Shown: in pieces, positions 61,832 to 64,000 of the stretch | Layout of the letters: each line of letters opens with the position of its first letter | Numbering within the stretch: position 1 is the first letter of the stretch | From: Eubacterium uniforme | GTDB taxonomy: Bacteria; Bacillota; Clostridia; Lachnospirales; Lachnospiraceae | Direction of reading: 5' to 3' | Assembly (NCBI RefSeq): GCF_900167115.1 | Contig: NZ_FUXZ01000013.1 | Span: forward strand, 1-64,000 | Length of the DNA stretch: 64,000 nt | Position numbers and translations under genes: made by a program | The notes under the pieces: generated by a model | The model's input: only the letters and a program-made list of their open reading frames with translations | Databases searched by the model: none | Told to the model about the DNA's origin: nothing

Positions 61832-64000
61832 ATGAAAAAACAAGCAAATAAAATTATTTCAATTTGTTTGGTATTAATGTTAGTTGCACAGAGTTTTATA
61901 GGAATTGATACTGTATATGCAGAGGATACAGTAATTTCTAAGATTTATCTTACGATGGATAAAGATTTGATAGATCTTAACACGGCATGGACTGAAGGTG
62001 AAGTTAATAGTAGAATATATTCTACTGAGGGAATTGCAACCAATACTACGGAAGGATGTAGATTGGAGGATTTAGGATTGAGATTTTTTGATTCCTATAA
62101 TAAGCAACATAATGGAATTGGAGATGGTTCAAATTATATTTCTGCAGAGAAAATTTATTCAGTAGAATATGAATTATATCCAGAAAACGGATATACATGG
62201 AATTCAGAATTAGAAAGTTGTATTCGTTATAGTAATACAGCATTAATTACTGAATGTCCATCATGCGAAGTTTATGTGAATGGTGTAAAAAGATCTGATG
62301 TTTATGTAAGATATATGGGATATGATAATGTAAAACGATTGTTACTTATGGTCGGATGTGGTGAAGTATCTACAAATCCTATAGTAAAAACTATTAATAT
62401 TAAAGATAATGATATGAGTTTAGCGGTTGGTGAAAGTCATAAATTTGAAGGTGAAGTAACTGGAACAGTAGAGGATAAGTCTATTGTGTGGTCAGTTGAA
62501 GGAAATAATAGTTCATCAACAAAGATTTCTGCAGATGGAACATTAATAGTAGGTAGTGATGAAACAGCAGAAACTCTTACAGTAAAAGCTAGTGCAAAAG
62601 CAGATAATAAAAAGTTTGATTCTAAGACGGTAACTGTACTTAAAGATGCACCAACTATAGATAGCGTTAGTATATCTCCGAGTGAGAATGTTAGTGTTTT
62701 ACAGAAGAAAACAAAGCAGTTTAATGTTGAGGTTACAGGTACACAAACAGATAAAACAGTCACATGGGAGTTATCAGGTAATAAAAGTATAGATACTACT
62801 ATATCAACTGATGGTTTACTTACAGTAGCGCGTGATGAAACAGCAGAAACTCTTACAGTAAAAGCTACTGCGAATAAAGATACAACAAAGTATGATACAG
62901 TTAGTGTAAAGGTGATTCAAAATACAAGAGTTAACTCTGTAGATTTAACGTATAATGTAGATGAAATAGAAGCAGCTTGTGTTTCAACAAATACGGAGGG
63001 AAAACTCAGAAATATAATAAACGGGAATGTTGATATAACAAATGATAATTGTAACAACGCAGGTAATGATCTTTTTTATTTATATTCCGAAAAAAATTGG
63101 TATGGAATTGGAGATGGAACTAACCCATATTCAGATGAAAAAGAATATTTTATCGAATATATTATATCTCCAAAAGATGGATATGATTGGCCTAAAGAAA
63201 TTATTTCACTAACAAATGCTACAAAGGAAACTGAACTTGATGTTTTTTCAGTAAGTGTAAACGGAGTCTTTTTGAATGGTGTATGGATAGAATATAATAA
63301 AGCTTGGAATCTCGTAGAGATTTTAGTTCCATTAAGTGAAAGAGTAGATATAGCCGAAACTACTGTTAGTGATATTGAACCTGTAACTTACAATGGAGAA
63401 GAACAAACACCGGATGTAGAGGTTAAGCAAAACGGAAACACATTAATAAAAGATAAGGATTATACGGTTTCCTATAGTGATAATGTTGATGTTGGAACGG
63501 CTAGTGTTCTTATTACTGGCATTGGAATGTGTAAAGGTAGTAAAATAGTTAAATTTAAAATTAATAAGGCCGAACAAACCATAACGACATCAGATGAAGA
63601 CAATAATACTAATAAGAATGATAAAAATTCAAATAAGACATCTAAAGATAATGTAACAGAAGATAAGAAAATAGAAGGAACAGTTCTTACAGATAAAAAT
63701 GGTAAAGCTAAATATAAAATCATATCAGCATATAAAAAGGATGTTATGCCAGTTGTTGAGTATGTTGCTACTACAGATAAAAAGACAAAAAATTTAGTAA
63801 TTCCAGATACAGTTGTAATAGATAAAGTTAAATATAAGGTTGAAAGCATTGGAGTAGGTGCTTTTAAGAATAATAAGAATTTAACATCAGTAGTAATTGG
63901 AAAGAACGTCAAGAAAATAGGCAAAAAAGCATTCTTTGGTTGCAAGAAACTTAAGAGTATAATAATTAAAACAAAAAAACTTAAGAAAAAATCTATTGGT
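61832..64000 (+). CDS. Large cell-surface protein with Ig-like and BspA-type LRR domains (3' truncated)
   Basis: The ATG at 61832 (GGGGGTG upstream) opens a frame that runs without stop to the window end, 723 residues so far. Signal peptide ending VYAED (about residue 30). Two related domains with NGIGDGSNY.../YGIGDGTNPY and EYxxxPExGYxW patterns (about 35-180 and 370-510). Two BIG2-type Ig-like domains lie between (SIVWSVEGNNSSSTKISADG; KTVTWELSGNKSIDTTISTDG), with the identical DETAETLTVKA in both. Then an NGEEQTPDVEVKQNG...DYTVSYSDN Ig-like repeat, an Asn/Lys/Asp linker, and the start of a BspA/LRR_5 array (IGVGAFKNNKNLTSVVIGKN, VKKIGKKAFFGCKKLKSI). An extracellular adhesion or scaffold protein. 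Confidence 0.85.
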   Translation, partial: MKKQANKIISICLVLMLVAQSFIGIDTVYAEDTVISKIYLTMDKDLIDLNTAWTEGEVNSRIYSTEGIATNTTEGCRLEDLGLRFFDSYNKQHNGIGDGSNYISAEKIYSVEYELYPENGYTWNSELESCIRYSNTALITECPSCEVYVNGVKRSDVYVRYMGYDNVKRLLLMVGCGEVSTNPIVKTINIKDNDMSLAVGESHKFEGEVTGTVEDKSIVWSVEGNNSSSTKISADGTLIVGSDETAETLTVKASAKADNKKFDSKTVTVLKDAPTIDSVSISPSENVSVLQKKTKQFNVEVTGTQTDKTVTWELSGNKSIDTTISTDGLLTVARDETAETLTVKATANKDTTKYDTVSVKVIQNTRVNSVDLTYNVDEIEAACVSTNTEGKLRNIINGNVDITNDNCNNAGNDLFYLYSEKNWYGIGDGTNPYSDEKEYFIEYIISPKDGYDWPKEIISLTNATKETELDVFSVSVNGVFLNGVWIEYNKAWNLVEILVPLSERVDIAETTVSDIEPVTYNGEEQTPDVEVKQNGNTLIKDKDYTVSYSDNVDVGTASVLITGIGMCKGSKIVKFKINKAEQTITTSDEDNNTNKNDKNSNKTSKDNVTEDKKIEGTVLTDKNGKAKYKIISAYKKDVMPVVEYVATTDKKTKNLVIPDTVVIDKVKYKVESIGVGAFKNNKNLTSVVIGKNVKKIGKKAFFGCKKLKSIIIKTKKLKKKSIG

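Overview
The window is AT-rich DNA from a Gram-positive anaerobe of the class Clostridia, most probably a Lachnospiraceae (Lachnospira/Butyrivibrio/Eubacterium-like). Grounds: strong GGAGG ribosome sites, sigma-A promoters with 17-bp spacers, T-tailed terminators, a Firmicutes-type SOS box, dimeric NADP isocitrate dehydrogenase, Amidase_6 and BspA-type surface proteins. The species cannot be named from the sequence. Starts given here are those best supported by a ribosome binding site (RBS), so several are shorter than the longest open frame.

Layout. 1-3.5 kb: 3' part of a secreted VWA/calcium-repeat/C39-like protein and three tandem paralogues of a small membrane-anchored protein. 3.6-6.4 kb: a two-gene nitrogenase component 1-like operon, with no nifH or cofactor genes nearby. 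6.5-7.7 kb: LytTR regulator plus LiaF-like membrane protein. 7.8-12.9 kb: accessory genes (AbiE toxin-antitoxin with a promoter/operator palindrome, orphan HigA-like regulator with palindromic operator, Rpn-family nuclease, a 126-bp tandem repeat, an HNH endonuclease).

13.0-34.6 kb is a defence island. Its backbone is a complete type 1 BREX operon (HTH regulator, brxA, brxB, brxC, pglX, pglZ, brxL). A HEPN-motif protein resembling ApeA sits between pglX and pglZ. A SLATT-like two-helix membrane protein and a 54-residue Pro/Asn-rich protein sit between pglZ and brxL. Behind brxL come a reverse transcriptase-nitrilase fusion (UG1/DRT type 1 architecture), an AAA ATPase with a C-terminal RX5H motif and Cys pairs, and an unrecognised protein. 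All are co-directional, and most are tightly packed. The nested, composite layout is the most interesting system in the window.

34.6-41.3 kb: DUF3267 metalloprotease-like protein, a guanidine-riboswitch-like leader with terminator before an SMR exporter (sugE/gdx), a small gene behind a sigma-A promoter with an SOS box, a second, different AbiE pair, a LysR regulator divergent from an alpha/beta-hydrolase/lipoprotein/flavodoxin-fold group.

41.3-57.4 kb is core genome: aroA and tyrA (minus), an EF-G-like factor, an L,D-transpeptidase, leuS, a P-type ATPase, icd, carbamate kinase, a cysteine hydrolase, corA and tRNA-Thr(GGT). Five copies of a multi-hairpin intergenic repeat lie here; the central hairpin is constant while the flanking stems change sequence but keep their pairing. 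57.4-64 kb: a second hairpin-repeat family, a hexanucleotide tandem repeat before an ECF sigma gene, an operon of sigma factor, candidate anti-sigma factor, secreted amidase (whose start region has an A8 tract that puts the best ATG out of frame) and lipoprotein, a gene remnant, and the 5' part of a large Ig-like/LRR surface protein running off the window.
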